The notes beneath the pieces are model-generated. The model was not told the DNA's origin, ran no database searches, and saw only the letters and a list, made by a program, of their open reading frames with translations. Positions 5,932 through 12,898 of a DNA stretch of 34,723 bases are shown one piece after another (positions within the stretch are counted from its first letter, which is position 1; each line of letters opens with the position of its first letter). This stretch comes from a virus, in the IMG/VR virus record IMGVR_UViG_3300047557_000473, positions 1 to 34,723 of that record; one strand, given 5' to 3'. Both the position numbers and the translations under genes were made by a program.

Positions 5932-5960
5932 GTATTAGATTTGACCACACCTGTGTTCAA
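5932..5960 (-). promoter_or_regulatory. Leftward early promoter
   Basis: Leftward TTGAAC (-35, 5955-5960), a 17-base spacer and TAATAC (-10, 5932-5937) give a good sigma70-type promoter with start near 5925, about 20 bases before the ATG of the gene at 5904. It should drive the whole early leftward operon down to the terminator at 829-853, unless the 5477-5589 spacer holds a second promoter, which I cannot see clearly. Confidence 0.7.
5941..5960. promoter_or_regulatory. 20-bp palindromic operator candidate
   Basis: The sequence fits the perfect dyad pattern TTGANCACANNTGTGNTCAA, symmetric at eight of ten base pairs. It covers the -35 and most of the spacer of the leftward promoter, so a bound dimer would block RNA polymerase. 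The opposite strand carries TTGACC, a possible -35 for the rightward operon, but its -10 is poor. I saw no second copy elsewhere. Confidence 0.6.
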
Positions 5961-6000
5961 TAACTCATTAATATTCTTACACCAACTAACGGAGAGCGAT

Positions 6001-6267
6001 ATGAACACAACGACACAACTTACCGCCGGACAAGCCCAGATGCTCAAGAACATTATGTGTAACGAGCATCAGCCTTTAAACGGCAGAATGCCTGAGCAAT
6101 TTTCCGACATCCGCGAGATCTGGACTAGCGAAGTTGTCAGAAACGCATCAGACAAAGGCACATTGACCACCTTGCTTAAAGCAGGTCTTGTAATTCACTG
6201 GGGTAGCGGTGCAGATTCTTGTGTGCGTATGACGCAAGAAGGCTGGGATGCAATCATTAATTATTAA
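6001..6267 (+). CDS. Hypothetical protein, possible winged-helix regulator
   Basis: An 88-aa protein, first gene of the rightward operon. The ATG at 6001 has a GGAGAG Shine-Dalgarno; a longer TTG-started frame from 5941 would include the operator and is less likely. The C-terminal part (TLTTLLKAGLVIHW then CVRMTQEGWDAI) looks like the recognition helix and wing-helix end of a MarR-like winged helix, so it may bind DNA, perhaps the adjacent palindrome. It is separated from the next gene by a terminator-like hairpin, so it could be expressed at a higher level than the rest of the operon. Confidence 0.65.
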   Translation: MNTTTQLTAGQAQMLKNIMCNEHQPLNGRMPEQFSDIREIWTSEVVRNASDKGTLTTLLKAGLVIHWGSGADSCVRMTQEGWDAIINY

Positions 6268-6273
6268 TACACC

Positions 6274-6292
6274 GGGGCCTTGCGCCCCTTTT
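6274..6292 (+). terminator. Terminator-like hairpin (attenuator)
   Basis: GGGGC (6274-6278), loop CTTGC, GCCCC (6284-6288), then TTTT. The stem is GC-rich and perfect but the T tract is short, so partial termination after the first rightward gene is more likely than a full stop. It ends four bases before the ATG of the next gene, so it could also mask ribosome access. Confidence 0.55.
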
Positions 6293-6295
6293 GCT

Positions 6296-6538
6296 ATGAA
6301 CGAAGATTATTACTTTGACAGGATGCTATATGAACACGACAGAGAAAGAGAAGAAGATGAGCTTGCTGAAAGATTGGCTGACAGCGATAGTATTTGGGAT
6401 TTTGTTTGGGACGATGATGTTCCTTTTCATAAGATAGAACGCTTTTACAGGATAAAACGATATGCAGAAAGTTTACGAAGCAATAAGCAAAGTGATGAGT
6501 GCGATCTCCAAAGCAGGGATTGCCAAACAGAGGACTAA
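6296..6538 (+). CDS. Acidic hypothetical protein
   Basis: An 80-aa, very acidic protein (NEDYYFDRML, EREEDELAERLADSD, FVWDDDVP), probably helical. The ATG at 6296 is preferred over 6248, which lies inside the previous gene. However, there is no Shine-Dalgarno, only the hairpin at 6274-6292 directly before it, and its last 77 bases overlap the ERF gene in another frame. The acidic composition resembles DNA-mimic or protein-inhibitor proteins, but that is speculation. It could be a non-gene. Confidence 0.45.
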   Translation: MNEDYYFDRMLYEHDREREEDELAERLADSDSIWDFVWDDDVPFHKIERFYRIKRYAESLRSNKQSDECDLQSRDCQTED

Positions 6539-7058
6539 CGAAGCGCAGCGATACCAGTTTCGCGGTATTGACGATGTATATAACGCAATGGCTCCCATCC
6601 TTGCGGAGCATAAACTGTGCATCCTTCCTCGCGTTACAGACCGTCAGGTTGTCGAGCGTGTCAATAAATCTGGCACTGCTTTGTTTTATGTCACGGTCTC
6701 AATGGAGTTCGCTTTAGTCTCCGGCGAAGATGGCTCTAGCCACGTTATATCGACCATTGGCGAGGCTATGGACTCCGGTGATAAGGCAACTAATAAAGCA
6801 ATGTCAGCGGCTTATAAGTACGCTCTCATGCAGGCCTTTTGCATCCCAACAGAGGGCGATAACGACAGTGAGAATCAGACTCACGAAGTAGTGTCTGAAT
6901 CCAACTTCGACAAGGATCTTGAGAAGATCGCCAGCGCTAAGAAAGAAGATCTTAGGAAGGTTTATGAAGAGGTTTTTGTTAAGCACAAGAAATCGCCTGA
7001 CCTTGTAAAACAAATCGAAGCAGTTAAAGACAAACGTAAGAAGGAGCTAGGACTGTGA
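6462..7058 (+). CDS. erf: ERF-family ssDNA annealing protein
   Basis: A 198-aa single-strand annealing recombinase of the ERF family (phage P22 Erf type). The N-terminal domain is typical: VYEAISKVMSAISKAGIAK, YQFRGIDDVYNAMAPILAE, then the conserved GEAMDSGDKATNKAMSAAYK-type segment and the MQAFCIPT end of the core near residue 130. The C-terminal 60 residues are a charged helical tail. It anneals complementary single strands after resection, and its partner nuclease is the YqaJ-type exonuclease at 8418-9005 in the same operon. Start ATG has AGGA nine bases upstream. Its stop overlaps the next gene as GTGA. Confidence 0.92.
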   Translation: MQKVYEAISKVMSAISKAGIAKQRTNEAQRYQFRGIDDVYNAMAPILAEHKLCILPRVTDRQVVERVNKSGTALFYVTVSMEFALVSGEDGSSHVISTIGEAMDSGDKATNKAMSAAYKYALMQAFCIPTEGDNDSENQTHEVVSESNFDKDLEKIASAKKEDLRKVYEEVFVKHKKSPDLVKQIEAVKDKRKKELGL

Positions 7059-7468
7059 GACCTGTTTACGAAACAGAACTTGATAGAAAGCGAGAGCTAG
7101 CGGCTGCACAAGCATTTGCCGATCATTTTCACTACGACATCTACAGGCTTCCTAAGTTCTATCAAATGGACTTTGCTGCTTACCAAAACGGTCAGCTCGT
7201 GAGATGGATCGAAGTCAAAACGAGAACTTGTAAGTCAACGGACTACAACACCTACATGTTGGATTTTGCGAAGTTTGAGGCTGGCATCAACATACAAAAC
7301 GCTTCTCAACGACTTGCACTTTTAGTCGTCCAGTGGTCAGACACAATGAAATATTGGACGTTTCGCCCCGGTTACACAATCAAGCCCGGTGGCCGTACAG
7401 ACAGAGGAGATCCCGATGATGTTGTTCCTTGTGTTCATATTCCTATTCATCAATTTATAGCCGTATGA
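7055..7468 (+). CDS. PD-(D/E)XK nuclease-like protein
   Basis: A 137-aa protein with a readable PD-(D/E)XK core: helix (LAAAQAFADHF), strand and loop ending MDFAAYQNG (first acid), then VRWIEVKTRT carrying E-V-K, then a helix (MLDFAKFEAGINIQ) and strand (LALLVVQW). These small single-domain nucleases are frequent in phage recombination operons and may act as structure-specific endonucleases; the substrate is unknown. The start is GTG overlapping the ERF stop, and the stop overlaps the next start as ATGA. Unlike the protein at 5590-5904, the catalytic residues look intact. Confidence 0.78.
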   Translation: MRPVYETELDRKRELAAAQAFADHFHYDIYRLPKFYQMDFAAYQNGQLVRWIEVKTRTCKSTDYNTYMLDFAKFEAGINIQNASQRLALLVVQWSDTMKYWTFRPGYTIKPGGRTDRGDPDDVVPCVHIPIHQFIAV

Positions 7469-7788
7469 AAGATCCTCATAAAGCCGTTGATTACATCCTT
7501 AAACATGCTCGTCAATTCGCCGATGCCAAAGCCCAACGCGTTTATCTCGAGGAGTTTAGGAAGTCTAAGAAGGCCATTCTCATGAAGGCTAGTCTTGAGA
7601 ACGCTTTAGGTGCTCAGGAAAGAGACGCTTACGCTCACCCGGAGTATCTGGAGCTCTTAAAAGCATTAGAGGCTGCTGTGCAAATCGAAGAGAAGTTACG
7701 GTGGGATCTGATTGCAGCGCAGGCAAGGATTGAGATCTGGAGATCGGAGCAGGCAAACATGCGAGCCGACATCAGGAACACACAATGA
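7465..7788 (+). CDS. Helical hypothetical protein
   Basis: A 107-aa, Ala/Lys/Glu-rich, entirely helical protein (KDPHKAVDYILKHARQFADAK; ALEAAVQIEEKLRWDLIAAQ), probably a helical hairpin or coiled coil. The ATG at 7465 is chosen because it forms ATGA with the preceding stop; the 12 upstream codons are inside the nuclease gene. A similar long-helix protein is found near SSB/Erf in other phages, without known function. It could be a recombination accessory factor. Confidence 0.7.
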   Translation: MKDPHKAVDYILKHARQFADAKAQRVYLEEFRKSKKAILMKASLENALGAQERDAYAHPEYLELLKALEAAVQIEEKLRWDLIAAQARIEIWRSEQANMRADIRNTQ

Positions 7789-8078
7789 ACTGGCGATCTA
7801 AGAAACTACTTGAGGCTTGCAGAGAACTACCTTGTGGGCTTTGTGGTGTCGAGGATGGAACAGTTGTGGCGGCGCATAGTAATCAACAGAAAGACGGTAA
7901 AGGAACGGGCATAAAAGCACATGACTTTCGGGTTGCGGCTTTATGTTACAGATGCCACATGCAAATAGATCAAGGAGGAGCAGGGAAAGAAGAAAAAAGG
8001 CAAGCGTGGGAAGACGCACACAGAAAGACAATTGGATGGTTATTTGAAAAAGGAATCTTAGATGTCATCAGTAAATAA
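7785..8078 (+). CDS. HNH/DUF1364-like nuclease
   Basis: A 97-aa protein with two Cys pairs: CGLC near residue 17, then [19 protein letters not shown], and CYRCHMQID. The layout Cx2C-His-Cx2C followed by an acidic/basic helix matches DUF1364-type HNH-like proteins of lambdoid recombination regions (NinG/Orf neighbourhood). The likely role is a zinc-dependent nuclease acting on recombination intermediates; this is inference from the family. It is coupled by ATGA upstream and overlaps ssb by 17 bases. Confidence 0.75.
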   Translation: MNWRSKKLLEACRELPCGLCGVEDGTVVAAHSNQQKDGKGTGIKAHDFRVAALCYRCHMQIDQGGAGKEEKRQAWEDAHRKTIGWLFEKGILDVISK

Positions 8079-8418
8079 AGTGATCTTAATTGGAAACGTA
8101 GGCAAAGATCCTGAGTGCCGTTACACAGAGTCAGGTTCAGCCGTAGCGACTTTAAGTTTGGCAACCACAAACCGCTGGAAGAACAAACAAGGCGAGCAGC
8201 AAGAAGAAACAGAATGGCATCGTGTTGTCGCTTATGGAAAGCTGGCCGAGATCATCGAGAAGTACATTGATAAGGGAAAGCCTATTTACATCGAGGGACG
8301 TTTACAGACTCGGAAGTGGACGGATAAACAAGGTGTCGACAGATACACAACCGAGATTGTTGCTGAGACCCTCCAGATGCTCGGCCATAAAACTAAGTCT
8401 GATGAGCCTGCATTCTGA
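8062..8418 (+). CDS. ssb: Single-stranded DNA-binding protein
   Basis: A 118-aa SSB with an OB fold from residue 1 to about 107: [44 protein letters not shown] and [12 protein letters not shown] are all hallmark segments. It is much shorter than host SSB because the long Gly-rich linker is absent. The acidic tip is retained in reduced form (SDEPAF, compared with the usual DDDIPF), so it can probably still recruit host repair proteins. It protects ssDNA during replication and Erf/YqaJ recombination. The stop overlaps the next start as TGATG. Confidence 0.95.
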   Translation: MSSVNKVILIGNVGKDPECRYTESGSAVATLSLATTNRWKNKQGEQQEETEWHRVVAYGKLAEIIEKYIDKGKPIYIEGRLQTRKWTDKQGVDRYTTEIVAETLQMLGHKTKSDEPAF

Positions 8419-9005
8419 TGGAGCAGGGAACTGAGGAGTGGAGGCTTGCAAGGCTAGGGAAGGTAACAGCTTCCCGTGTTTCAGATGCAAGGGCTAAAAA
8501 GGGGACCGCGGCTCGATCTGGATATATAGCCGACATTATTGCCGAGCGTCTTACAAACAATCCGGCCGAGAGTTTTTCAAACTCTTATATGGAATGGGGA
8601 ACAACAAACGAACCGCTTGCAAGAGCCGCTTATCAGATCTCTACAGGAAACTGGGTAGAGCAAACAGGCTTAATAGATCATCCAACCATCCCTAACTTTG
8701 CTGCTAGCCCAGACGGGTTGATTGGAGATGATGGGCTGATAGAGATCAAATGCCCCAAGACCTCGACGCATATCTCTTATCTGACAGCTAAAGAGGTTCC
8801 GTCTGGCTATAAGCATCAGATGCTTGCTCAGATGGCTTGTACGGGTCGCAGGTGGGTCGATTTCGTATCGTTTGATCCTAGACTTCCCGAACGATTGCAG
8901 CTCTTTGTCGTGCGTTTTGAGCCGTCTGAAGAGGATATTAAGAACCTAGAGACTGACGTTGTTAATTTTCTGACTGAAGTGGATAATTTGATGGAGAAGC
9001 TATGA
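8418..9005 (+). CDS. YqaJ-type exonuclease (viral recombinase)
   Basis: A 195-aa lambda-exonuclease-fold nuclease of the YqaJ family. It opens with EWRLARLGKVTASRV, the conserved substrate-binding start. It continues with WGTTNEPLARAAY, then AASPDGLIGDDGLIEIKCPK, which carries the catalytic Asp and E-x-K of the PD-(D/E)XK site, and a later helix with HQMLAQMACTGR. It resects 5' strands of double-strand ends, leaving 3' tails for the Erf annealing protein encoded upstream. Together with SSB this makes a complete phage recombination set. The start overlaps the ssb stop. Confidence 0.93.
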   Translation: MEQGTEEWRLARLGKVTASRVSDARAKKGTAARSGYIADIIAERLTNNPAESFSNSYMEWGTTNEPLARAAYQISTGNWVEQTGLIDHPTIPNFAASPDGLIGDDGLIEIKCPKTSTHISYLTAKEVPSGYKHQMLAQMACTGRRWVDFVSFDPRLPERLQLFVVRFEPSEEDIKNLETDVVNFLTEVDNLMEKL

Positions 9006-9184
9006 ACTGGAAAGAACTGATTGAAAGCCAACGATCCCCACGAACCTTCAGACCCGTCGAAGAGATCTGGCGCGAACACGGCTGGAGACCACCATCCACA
9101 GAGTGCCCAGACACCATCGAAAAGCATCGCGCCTTCAGAGCGTGGTCAATGGCTGGAGATCATCAAAGCGGTGAAGTCCAGTGA
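9002..9184 (+). CDS. Small phage protein (possible first half of a split gene)
   Basis: A 60-aa protein starting ATGA-coupled to the YqaJ gene. Residues 1-46 (RPVEEIWREHGWRPPS and onward) look genuine, with Trp-Gly-Trp-Pro-Pro as found in small proteins of phage recombination operons. The last 12 residues look less natural. The following frame (9174-9416) continues with protein-like sequence already from about 9144, which raises the possibility that the two are one protein joined by a +1 shift or separated by a sequencing error. Function unknown. Confidence 0.6.
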   Translation: MNWKELIESQRSPRTFRPVEEIWREHGWRPPSTECPDTIEKHRAFRAWSMAGDHQSGEVQ

Positions 9185-9416
9185 TAGATCGGAGATTGCG
9201 CAGGCTTATGAAGCTGCTATGCCGTATGTCGTTGCGGACTGGGCTCACTGGCTTTTATCGAAGCCTCGTGCGGCTCGGTTACCGCTGATAGAAAAGATCG
9301 CAAAACACCACGGGGACGAAGTTGGGGAGATGGTGAAGAGGAAACTTACCGAGCTACACCGCGACTCTTTTCAAAAGAGCGCATTCCAGCAATCCCCAAC
9401 ATCCCGCTCAAAATAA
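9174..9416 (+). CDS. Helical hypothetical protein
   Basis: An 80-aa helical frame (EIAQAYEAAMPYVVADWAHW; RLPLIEKIAKHHGDEVGEMV), conserved-looking. The start is uncertain. The GTG at 9174 is the first plausible codon near the end of the previous gene, but protein-like sequence (GQWLEIIKAV) begins about ten codons earlier, from 9144, without a start codon. The nominal TTG at 9021 adds only out-of-frame reading of the previous gene. Its last 71 bases overlap the convergent holin gene. It is the last gene of the rightward operon. Function unknown. Confidence 0.55.
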   Translation, partial: KSSDRSEIAQAYEAAMPYVVADWAHWLLSKPRAARLPLIEKIAKHHGDEVGEMVKRKLTELHRDSFQKSAFQQSPTSRSK

Positions 9417-9759
9417 CCCAGAGAGCATCAGTGTCCAACATAGGAGGAGGCTTTACTTCTCTGGGGACGTAACCCTCAGCCTGCAACCAGACCCACGCCC
9501 AGACGAGAATGGGATAAAGAAGAAACTGGTAGAACATTGCGCCTGCACCTATCCAGCCTATCGCAGGTCGCCATCCGGCTACAAAGAGATTCTGATTGGC
9601 AGCCTCGACCTTATTGACTTCCATTTGGCCGAGGTCGATAGCCTGATCTATTCTTTTAGACTCTAACTCCAGCTCCATCCGCTCTTTGTCGGATGTGTGA
9701 AGGTCTCCAATAACCTTTCCGACAGACTCAACGACAGATGAAATGCCGAGGATGTTCAC
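9346..9759 (-). CDS. Holin, 3-TM family
   Basis: A 137-aa membrane protein like the holin of the 3-TM family (as in gene-transfer-agent release). After an N-terminal amphipathic/charged region (residues 1-55) come hydrophobic segments around 58-72 and 76-95 (GWRPAIGWIGAGAMFYQFLL, YPILVWAWVWLQA) and another at about 110-128 (ALWVILSGMLGIAGM). It should assemble in the inner membrane and release the endolysin encoded just upstream, with which it shares an ATGA overlap. It is the last gene of the late leftward operon and overlaps the convergent 9174-9416 gene tail to tail. Confidence 0.85.
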   Translation of the reverse strand: MNILGISSVVESVGKVIGDLHTSDKERMELELESKRIDQAIDLGQMEVNKVEAANQNLFVAGWRPAIGWIGAGAMFYQFLLYPILVWAWVWLQAEGYVPREVKPPPMLDTDALWVILSGMLGIAGMRSFEKSRGVAR

Positions 9760-10250
9760 AGCTTGAGTGCTCGATTGAGCCAGCCTAGAAGAAACTTAAT
9801 CTGGCTTCGATCACGCATCACGATGTCTCGATAACGAGCAACCTTTGCAAGGGCATAGGAAGCCACAAAAAGCTCTTCGTTCATCTGGTTGAGCGCTTGT
9901 ATGGTCTTAGCCCCGATAACGCCGTCTGGGGCCGTTTTAACGCATATCTGGGCAAGTTTGGAGGCTACAGAAACGCCAGCATTCACTGCGAAGTTAAAGA
10001 TAGAGGAAGCGACGACAGGATTGAGTTGGTCGCCCTGCACGCGATCCCAGAACTCAGCTTTGTAAAAGTCCCTGACCATCTGAGTTGGCGGGGTTTCTTC
10101 TCTGTCGATAAAGCCCCATCCCGGCCAGTGCGGGTTCTTGTTTCTCGCAATGCCCGCGTAGGTTAATCCGCCGGTGTCGCCATCAATCTTATGCAGGACG
10201 TATCCACCTTCGTCCTCGATCATCTTATTGAAAGCTGCTTCAAAACTCAT
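9756..10250 (-). CDS. Endolysin, glycoside hydrolase family 108 type
   Basis: A 164-aa muramidase-like endolysin. The N-terminal segment MIEDEGGYVLHKIDGDTGGLTYAGI carries the catalytic Glu of the EGGY motif (Glu14) and the DxGG-TxxGI signature of GH108. The C-terminal part includes APDGVIGAKTIQALN (around residues 107-121), a PG_binding_3-type peptidoglycan-binding repeat. No signal peptide or membrane segment is visible, so export depends on the holin downstream. It cleaves the glycan backbone of peptidoglycan during lysis; a Gram-negative host is implied. Confidence 0.92.
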   Translation of the reverse strand: MSFEAAFNKMIEDEGGYVLHKIDGDTGGLTYAGIARNKNPHWPGWGFIDREETPPTQMVRDFYKAEFWDRVQGDQLNPVVASSIFNFAVNAGVSVASKLAQICVKTAPDGVIGAKTIQALNQMNEELFVASYALAKVARYRDIVMRDRSQIKFLLGWLNRALKL

Positions 10251-10480
10251 TTATCAACTTTTGCATCGAGCTTGTCGAAGATCTTACCGAGCATAATTTT
10301 GATGTCAGTAATGTCCTTTTGGTAGTCCACCTTTAATACATAAGTATGGGGTAGACCCTTCTCTAGCTCACCTAGATCCTTTTGCAGATCTTTCTGAGCT
10401 TCCCACAGAACACGGAAGAACCAGCCAGCCACGGCACATAAAACACCAAAGAGGCCGTTAATCAGGTTTTGACTGTCCAT
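10247..10480 (-). CDS. Membrane-anchored coiled-coil lysis-module protein
   Basis: A 77-aa protein with one N-terminal hydrophobic segment (LINGLFGVLCAVAGWFFRVL) followed by a charged coiled-coil-like region (DLQKDLGELEKGL) and a helical C-terminus. I start it at the ATG at 10480 (MDSQNLINGL); the upstream ATG at 10513 has no Shine-Dalgarno and lies deeper in the glycosyltransferase gene. This small family is common next to endolysins in phages of Gram-negatives. The layout resembles an inner-membrane spanin or a pinholin-like accessory. There is no separate lipoprotein spanin that I can identify. Confidence 0.65.
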   Translation of the reverse strand: MDSQNLINGLFGVLCAVAGWFFRVLWEAQKDLQKDLGELEKGLPHTYVLKVDYQKDITDIKIMLGKIFDKLDAKVDK

Positions 10481-11519
10481 AATAGTCGAGATTCCTAGCG
10501 AGTCGTTCATCATCTGGAGACAGTCTGACTGCCTCGGCCCCGTGTTTTATGGCTTCGTCTCTTAGGCCTAAATTGTAAGCAGAAATAGCCGCTAAGTCAT
10601 GCGGCTTGAATCCCCACACTTCAGGGTCACAAGTGTAAACAAGCTCTTTATCTTTTATTTCTAAAGCCATCGTCGCTGCGTGATAACACTCTCTCCACAT
10701 TGACTTCGTGTAGTAGGACATCGCAGCATCGACCCACGGCTCTCGAGTTCCCGGAGCCTCGGCTATGGACATCCGAAACCACTTGAGAGCCTCCCAACCG
10801 TTGAGTTTGTGATCGTAAGCCTTGCCTAACAGTCTCATTGCATAACAGCGCTCGTTCGGCCACGTCGCTTCTGGCATGTTCAGATACGTCTTTAGAGCGT
10901 CTATAGCCTCATCCCAGAGGTGGTAGAAGGTAAGCTCACGGGCGAAGTAGAAAGCGTTTCTAGGGCATCTAGGATCTTCTTTAACAGCCATTCTTAGAAG
11001 GTCGAGATACTGCCCTCGTGACTTAGTGGGATCGGGATGATGAGAAACAAGAAGCATGTCTGTTTGGGCATAGACTTCTTTGATGCGGAGGTCGGGCTTT
11101 GGCCATTCGTGGACGCTGTGATGCCATCGATAACCATTCCGATGATGAATCTTCTCGTAGTAAAAGAGAATGTTTTGACCCCAGTCGAACTTGTATCTAA
11201 GCCGAGTGGTTTCGGGCTTCCAGACGCGCTCGATCTCTTCGCGCCATCCGGGCTCTAAAACCTCATCGAGGTCTAAGGAGACACAAACATCGTAGTCGCC
11301 GGGTATAAGACATAAAGCTGTATCCCTCGCCATATCGAAACGCCACGGCTTTACAGAGATGTCGTAAACAGTAGCGCCGCATTCTCTGGCTAGGCTTGCT
11401 GTGTTGTCTGTAGATCCTGTGTCAGCTATCAGAATGAGATCAGCATCCTTAGCTGAATCACAGAATCGTTTTACAAACTGCTCTTCGTTTTTTGAGATTG
11501 CGTATACACATATTTTCAT
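10458..11519 (-). CDS. Family 2 glycosyltransferase with TPR-like C-terminus
   Basis: A 353-aa protein. Residues 1-110 are a GT-A fold: VYAISKNEEQFVKRF, ADTGSTDNT and the metal-binding D-x-D within SLDLDEVLEP (Asp83-Asp85). Residues 170-350 are helical repeats of TPR character (NAFYFARELTFYHLWDEAID; HDLAAISAYNLGLRDEAIKH; EAVRLSPDDERLARNL). GT2-TPR proteins transfer sugars to lipid, glycan or protein acceptors, with the TPR holding the acceptor. Its place directly after the tail-fibre genes, and the abundance of Gly-Pro-Thr triplets in the fibre at 13127-15298, make a fibre-modifying role attractive. That role is inference; host-envelope modification is the main alternative. Confidence 0.88.
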   Translation of the reverse strand: MKICVYAISKNEEQFVKRFCDSAKDADLILIADTGSTDNTASLARECGATVYDISVKPWRFDMARDTALCLIPGDYDVCVSLDLDEVLEPGWREEIERVWKPETTRLRYKFDWGQNILFYYEKIHHRNGYRWHHSVHEWPKPDLRIKEVYAQTDMLLVSHHPDPTKSRGQYLDLLRMAVKEDPRCPRNAFYFARELTFYHLWDEAIDALKTYLNMPEATWPNERCYAMRLLGKAYDHKLNGWEALKWFRMSIAEAPGTREPWVDAAMSYYTKSMWRECYHAATMALEIKDKELVYTCDPEVWGFKPHDLAAISAYNLGLRDEAIKHGAEAVRLSPDDERLARNLDYYGQSKPD

Positions 11520-11534
11520 GTCGTATCCATTGTT

Positions 11535-11855
11535 TTATATTGAATCTGCGCCTACAGAATCGCTAGGAACAATCCACTGACAAGTATCTTCATCTAATAC
11601 TGCGTCTGGCGTTGGTTTTGGTGGCACAAACGCGTCTCGTTGGGGATCGTAGGTGTAGCCGATGCCTGCGTAGTTTTTGCGGAAGGAAACGCCTTCGCTT
11701 AAATGAGTGCCACCAATGGTGTTGTAACTGGTTCGTTTCCCGCCGTAATAGGCTTCCCAATCCATCGGTTGCCCGTTATACGTTTCATGCTCGTCTTTGC
11801 CAACAATTACCGCAGTAACAATATTGTTCTCATCTAGTATTGCGTAGTGGGCCAT
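11535..11855 (-). CDS. Tail-fibre-associated small protein
   Basis: A 106-aa protein of a family often found beside tail fibres in marine and freshwater phages. It opens MAHYAILDENNIVTAVIVGKD, then has WEAYYGGKRTSYNTIGGTH, FRKNYAGIGYTYDPQRDAF, PPKPTPDAVLDEDTCQWIVP. The pattern recalls host-recognition or fibre-tip accessory proteins, but no activity is established. It lies between the glycine-rich fibre protein and the glycosyltransferase in the late operon. Confidence 0.75.
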   Translation of the reverse strand: MAHYAILDENNIVTAVIVGKDEHETYNGQPMDWEAYYGGKRTSYNTIGGTHLSEGVSFRKNYAGIGYTYDPQRDAFVPPKPTPDAVLDEDTCQWIVPSDSVGADSI

Positions 11856-11863
11856 CTTTAACC

Positions 11864-12697
11864 TCAGCTAAAAGTCACGGTGTCTGACACTCCAGCAGCC
11901 GTAATTGTGTAAGTCTTAAACCCACCGGCAGTGCTTGATGTCTGCGTTACACCAGCAGAGAACGTCGCGGTTTTGGTGTCTGGAATCTTCAAAAGCACAA
12001 TTCCTGACCCACCATTACCGCCGTTGCCTGATGGTGGTCCGTAACCGCCCCCACCACCACCGCCACCACGGTTTGTACCGCCAGCTCCAGCAGTTGCGCT
12101 GTTCGTTGATCCGCTTCCACTTACTCCAGAAACGCCAGAACCAGCGGTACCGATATAAGACCCACCACCTCCGCCAGCAGCGTAAGTCGTGCTGTTAATT
12201 GTTGCGGTGCTTGCACCTCCACCATTGCCGCCGTATGTGGCTGTGCCATTAGCGCCAACCCCACCGGCACCACCACCACCACCACCACCATAAGAACCCG
12301 TTGTTGCAAAACCTGTACCGCCGTCGTTTCCTTGCCCAGCCGTCCCAAGCCCAATGCTTGTACTTTGCGATGCGCCGCCGCCAGAACCGCCGTTTCTTCC
12401 AGGTTTGCTTCCATCAGACCCACCGCCACCGCCGGCTGTTGATGTAATCGTGGCAAAAACCGATTGCGTACCATCGCTTCCTTGGTTGGCGTCGCTCGTT
12501 GACCCAGACCCACCGCCACCAACCTGCAACGAATAAGCAGTATTTAATCTTGCGGTTAAGGTTCCTTGCCTAAAACCGCCGCCACCGCCACCGCCGCCAC
12601 AAAATTTACCGCCACCGCCACCGCCAGCGACTACGGCGTAGTCAACAGGAAAGCCAGCGGAAAAACTGCCAAGCACTAAATTCAGCATCCCAGTCAT
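11864..12697 (-). CDS. Glycine-rich tail-fibre adhesin
   Basis: A 277-aa protein dominated by Gly runs (up to eight or nine in a row) from about residue 23 to 230, separated by Ser/Thr/Asn loops. It ends in a beta-rich tail (GIVLLKIPDTKTATFSAGV; AGGFKTYTITAAGVSDTVTF). This resembles receptor-binding proteins with polyglycine-II sandwich folds, as in the gp38 adhesins of T2/S16-like phages, and the glycine-rich tail domain widespread in phages. It is probably a distal fibre adhesin contacting the host surface. The ATFSAG segment near the end is encoded by a 19-base stretch repeated in the neighbouring gene. Confidence 0.8.
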   Translation of the reverse strand: MTGMLNLVLGSFSAGFPVDYAVVAGGGGGGKFCGGGGGGGGFRQGTLTARLNTAYSLQVGGGGSGSTSDANQGSDGTQSVFATITSTAGGGGGSDGSKPGRNGGSGGGASQSTSIGLGTAGQGNDGGTGFATTGSYGGGGGGGAGGVGANGTATYGGNGGGASTATINSTTYAAGGGGGSYIGTAGSGVSGVSGSGSTNSATAGAGGTNRGGGGGGGGYGPPSGNGGNGGSGIVLLKIPDTKTATFSAGVTQTSSTAGGFKTYTITAAGVSDTVTFS

Positions 12698-12898
12698 GGC
12701 TTAACTCACGTTTCCGGTGATGACGCACACCGTACCGCTGATAAATAACACTGTTGCAACGCCACGAGTTGCTAACGACACCGATGCTTTATCACTATCT
12801 GTGCCAGCAATGTAGGCCGTCGTGATTGAGCAAGTGATTGTTAAGCTCCCGCTGGTGTTGTTGTAAAGAGAAATGGCATCACCAGCAGAGAACGTCGC
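11950..12898. repeat. Direct 19-bp repeat in adjacent fibre genes
   Basis: The 19-base sequence CACCAGCAGAGAACGTCGC occurs at 11950-11968 and 12880-12898 (+ strand). In both genes it encodes the peptide ATFSAG with flanking bases. It may mark gene conversion or common descent of these fibre segments. Confidence 0.75.

Noticed and set aside
5941-6000. TTG-started extension of the 88-aa gene and a rightward promoter with -35 TTGACC
   Set aside because: The extension runs through the operator and lacks a ribosome site. The -10 options are poor (CTCATT at 17 bases, TAATAT at 22), so I do not call a rightward promoter.
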